Positions 4,895-6,354 of a stretch of DNA of 6,354 nucleotides are shown piece by piece (position 1 is the stretch's first letter; each line of letters begins with the position of its first letter). Source of the DNA: JACRPI01 sp964385055 (lineage in GTDB: Archaea > Nanobdellota > Nanobdellia > Woesearchaeales > DSVV01); the NCBI GenBank assembly GCA_964385055.1, contig CAYLMH010000058.1, positions 1 to 6,354 of the forward strand. Reading direction: 5' to 3'. Made by a program: the position numbers and the translations under genes. The notes under the pieces were generated by a model. That model did not search any database. It was given only the letters and a program-made list of their open reading frames with translations, and was not told where the DNA came from.

Positions 4895-6094
4895 ATTCAT
4901 ATTTCTCATTTTCTCAAATATTACTTTTTGAATGTCCTTATCTTTCAATAGCAAGGACATGAGGTTGTCTGCTTTATTTCGTTCTTCAAGTTCTCCTTTT
5001 CTTCTTTCTTCTTGTTCCATTGCGTAACGTAAATCTAAAATTCCTCCACACTTGGAACAATGTTTGTTCTGATTGCTGTTTAACATATCACAGCGAGCAC
5101 ATTTGATGGAGAGCAAACTATTTTTTCCTTGTTCTTTTTCATCCACTGCTACCCCATTCATTTTCAAAATTGCATTATCCACATCTCTTCCGCTCATGTG
5201 CACGTAGGTTGCAGGCATGCCAGACCCTTGAATCCACCCAAAATATTGATTCATTTGGAATTCAGTCAGATGATGCGCCATAAATGTGGCTCGAGAGTGT
5301 CTAAAAAGATGTGGATTCGATCTTTTTTTAATGCCTGCTTCATGAAAGAGCCGTTTCATCATAACACGTATTGCTCCATAATCCATTGGTTTTCTGTTGT
5401 TTGTTGTTCCAACATTAATCCACAATGGCGCAATAGGATCTTCTTTTAATGGATGATTTGCAATCCATGTGGAAAGATATTGCGTACTAAAAACCACACG
5501 TATTTTTCTTGAGCCGGTCTTTCCTCGTAAAGAAAGTAACGTGCCATATTGGTCAAAAAGAACATTGCTTATCTTGAGATTTCCTATTTCGCTCACTCTT
5601 GCGCCGCTTTCCCAAAGAACAGAAAGAAACGCCCTATCTCGTGGATGATGTGCAAGGGGGAGTAGCTTCTGTATATCTTGTTCTGTGAGCAGCTCTCCTT
5701 CAGAAGGAAGGCGTGTTTCTGCTCTGCTGATACGAATACTTATCCAGTCAACAAGTGGAGGATAGTGTTTTGTTTTGGCTTGCCATTTGTAGAATCTTCG
5801 AAGCATAACTTTGTAGAGTTGCTTTGTCCATGGTGTGTACTTTGGATTTTGTTGTATTTTACTTACTACTTCCTTTAAGTCTGCAATTTCAACTGCATCA
5901 AAGTCTTTCTGCAGCATTTCTGCAAGTATTCTGAGAATTCCAAGATACCGCGTCTGTCTGCATATAGACATGCCTTCAAGCAGACAGTCATTGACAAACG
6001 CTGAGATCAATTTTTTGTTCTTTTCAGATATATTTGCATTTTTCAATTGCTGGAGGGTATTCTGGTATATTCTCTCATAGTTATGTATTCCCAT
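4880..6094 (-). CDS. Tyrosine recombinase/integrase with C-terminal zinc ribbon
   Basis: This 404-residue site-specific recombinase starts at ATG 6094-6092, with GGAG (6106-6103) 8 bases upstream. Residues about 5-105 form the helical core-binding domain. The catalytic domain at about 130-312 shows the expected set: Arg166 in WESGARVSEIGNL, Lys192 in LRGKTGSRK, His262 and Arg265 in NPHLFRHSRAT, Trp287 (YFGWIQGSG) at the usual His/Trp position, and the nucleophile Tyr297 in ATYVHMSGRD. The enzyme would cut and rejoin DNA through a 3'-phosphotyrosine link. A C-terminal zinc ribbon follows: Cys332-x2-Cys335 and Cys346-x2-Cys349, then a charged helical tail of about 50 residues. Archaeal recombinases with this extra ribbon are known, including in DPANN and haloarchaeal genomes; the ribbon may bind DNA or partner proteins. 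The gene lies 165 bases from a tRNA gene on the same strand, a common setting for integrated elements, and converges on the small-gene operon. All catalytic residues are intact. Confidence 0.9.
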   Translation of the reverse strand: MGIHNYERIYQNTLQQLKNANISEKNKKLISAFVNDCLLEGMSICRQTRYLGILRILAEMLQKDFDAVEIADLKEVVSKIQQNPKYTPWTKQLYKVMLRRFYKWQAKTKHYPPLVDWISIRISRAETRLPSEGELLTEQDIQKLLPLAHHPRDRAFLSVLWESGARVSEIGNLKISNVLFDQYGTLLSLRGKTGSRKIRVVFSTQYLSTWIANHPLKEDPIAPLWINVGTTNNRKPMDYGAIRVMMKRLFHEAGIKKRSNPHLFRHSRATFMAHHLTEFQMNQYFGWIQGSGMPATYVHMSGRDVDNAILKMNGVAVDEKEQGKNSLLSIKCARCDMLNSNQNKHCSKCGGILDLRYAMEQEERRKGELEERNKADNLMSLLLKDKDIQKVIFEKMRNMNLVLS

Positions 6095-6143
6095 TGTAAT
6101 AACTCCAGAGAAACAGGTTTATTATCCTTATTCGAAAAAGAGA

Positions 6144-6217
6144 CCACGTTCGTGTGCTGTGTGGAATCTGCGACTTCGTACCCAGTGTCCAACGCCGTTT
6201 TGCGGCTTTGAACGTGG
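6144..6217. repeat. 8-bp inverted repeat enclosing a GC-rich segment
   Basis: CCACGTTC at 6144-6151 and GAACGTGG at 6210-6217 are perfect reverse complements 58 bases apart. Inside, GCCG at 6194-6197 and CGGC at 6203-6206 form a small hairpin with a 5-base loop. The right arm overlaps the repeated 16-base word at 6200-6215, so the pairings compete. Confidence 0.45.
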
Positions 6218-6250
6218 GGTTCAGAGCTTTTTGGTTGCGGCTCTGAACGT
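6200..6250. repeat. Triple alternating repeat between recombinase and tRNA-Asn
   Basis: A 16-base word, TTGCGGCTYTGAACGT, occurs at 6200-6215 (Y=T) and 6235-6250 (Y=C), 35 bases apart and differing at one base. Between them lies GTTCAGAGC at 6219-6227, the exact reverse complement of GCTCTGAAC at 6240-6248 and an 8/9 match to the inverted GCTTTGAAC at 6205-6213. The middle copy can therefore pair with either flank, giving two mutually exclusive hairpins. It sits upstream of the recombinase start and downstream of the tRNA. Candidate roles are recombinase arm or core sites, an operator, or a switching RNA element. Confidence 0.7.
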
Positions 6251-6255
6251 AAGGT

Positions 6256-6259
6256 AAAA
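6256..6259 (-). terminator. Short T4 run directly after tRNA-Asn
   Basis: The minus strand reads TTTT immediately after the tRNA discriminator base. Archaeal tRNA genes often end at such T-runs. It is short, so read-through into the repeat region and recombinase gene is possible. Confidence 0.35.
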
Positions 6260-6353
6260 CGCCCCAGACCGGGTTTGAACCGGTGACCGCGCGGTTTCTT
6301 CTAAAGACAAGCTTTAGTAACAGCCGCGTGCTCCACCATTAAGCTACTGGGGC
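6260..6353 (-). tRNA. tRNA-Asn (anticodon GUU), intron-containing
   Basis: The minus strand folds into a full cloverleaf. The acceptor is GCCCCAG with CTGGGGC (7 bp) and discriminator G; the D stem is GCTT with GAGC; the anticodon stem is CGCGG with CCGCG; and the T stem is ACCGG with CCGGT around TTCAAAC. After removal of a 22-base insert the anticodon loop is CTGTTAA, giving anticodon GTT for asparagine, and a mature length of 72 before CCA addition. Discriminator G is usual for archaeal tRNA-Asn. CCA is not encoded, as common in archaea. The 5' end lies one base inside the window edge, so its promoter is not visible. Confidence in the gene and anticodon is high. Confidence 0.95.
6296..6317 (-). 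other. tRNA-Asn intron, 22 bases, after position 37
   Basis: The insert starts after A37 and ends before A38. Its 5' part folds as CTAAAG and CTTTAG around CTTGT. Placing the splice sites in 3-base bulges (TA|C on the 5' side, AA|A on the 3' side) gives the 3-4-3 geometry cut by archaeal tRNA endonuclease. The central helix (CTGT with GAAG) has a G/A mismatch and a wobble pair, so this is a relaxed bulge-helix-bulge motif. The canonical 37/38 position supports the assignment. Confidence 0.85.
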
Positions 6354-6354
6354 A

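Noticed and set aside
5129..6080. Plus-strand open frames opposite the recombinase gene
   Set aside because: They have odd composition rich in Cys, Phe and His, and no supporting start signals. The recombinase on the minus strand has all catalytic residues.
6200..6250. CRISPR array
   Set aside because: There are only two 16-base direct copies with one mismatch and a 19-base gap, plus an inverted copy. That is too short and irregular for an array.
6260..6290. Search for a second copy of the tRNA-Asn 3' end as an attachment-site pair
   Set aside because: No second copy of the T-arm/acceptor sequence was found by eye elsewhere in the window. A partner site could lie outside, so no attachment site is annotated.

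Overview
The window looks archaeal. The tRNA-Asn at the right edge has an intron between positions 37 and 38 in a bulge-helix-bulge-like setting and no encoded CCA. Ribosome-binding sites match the archaeal GGAGGTG type, T-rich tracts serve as candidate terminators, and the aldolase-like gene belongs to the DhnA/ADH-synthase family. AT-rich composition, tight gene overlaps and a zinc-ribbon tyrosine recombinase suggest a DPANN-like archaeon, perhaps near Woesearchaeota or Pacearchaeota. That placement is a guess from gene style, not from a phylogenetic marker.

Left part (1-2856): about 180 bases without a convincing gene, ending in an AT-rich promoter-like element, are followed by a small cupin-like protein (183-614). 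Next comes a 719-residue STAND-type protein (697-2856) with an N-terminal winged helix, a NACHT NTPase and C-terminal HEAT-like repeats. This layout fits a signal-responsive DNA-binding switch or an immune-type sensor, and it is the most interesting gene here.

Middle (2810-4018): a VOC/glyoxalase-fold metalloprotein gene starts inside the 3' end of the NACHT gene (47-base overlap, own strong ribosome-binding site). It is followed after 5 bases by a DhnA-type class I aldolase or ADH-synthase-like enzyme. The two enzymes form a compact metabolic operon tied to the NACHT gene by overlap. A hairpin at the aldolase stop codon and T-rich tracts follow.

Right part (4115-6094): a perfect 20-base palindrome lies just before a chain of four very small, closely packed genes: a helical protein, two different ribbon-helix-helix proteins, and a 31-residue microprotein supported by a good ribosome-binding site. 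The chain runs tail to tail into, and slightly overlaps, a minus-strand tyrosine recombinase with a C-terminal zinc ribbon. This block resembles the recombination and regulation module of an integrated element.

Right edge (6095-6353): between the recombinase and the tRNA-Asn gene lies a comparatively GC-rich intergenic stretch with three alternating copies of a 9-base motif and further inverted repeats. It could be a recombinase binding region, an operator or a structured RNA. No second copy of the tRNA 3' end is visible, so element boundaries cannot be fixed from this window.
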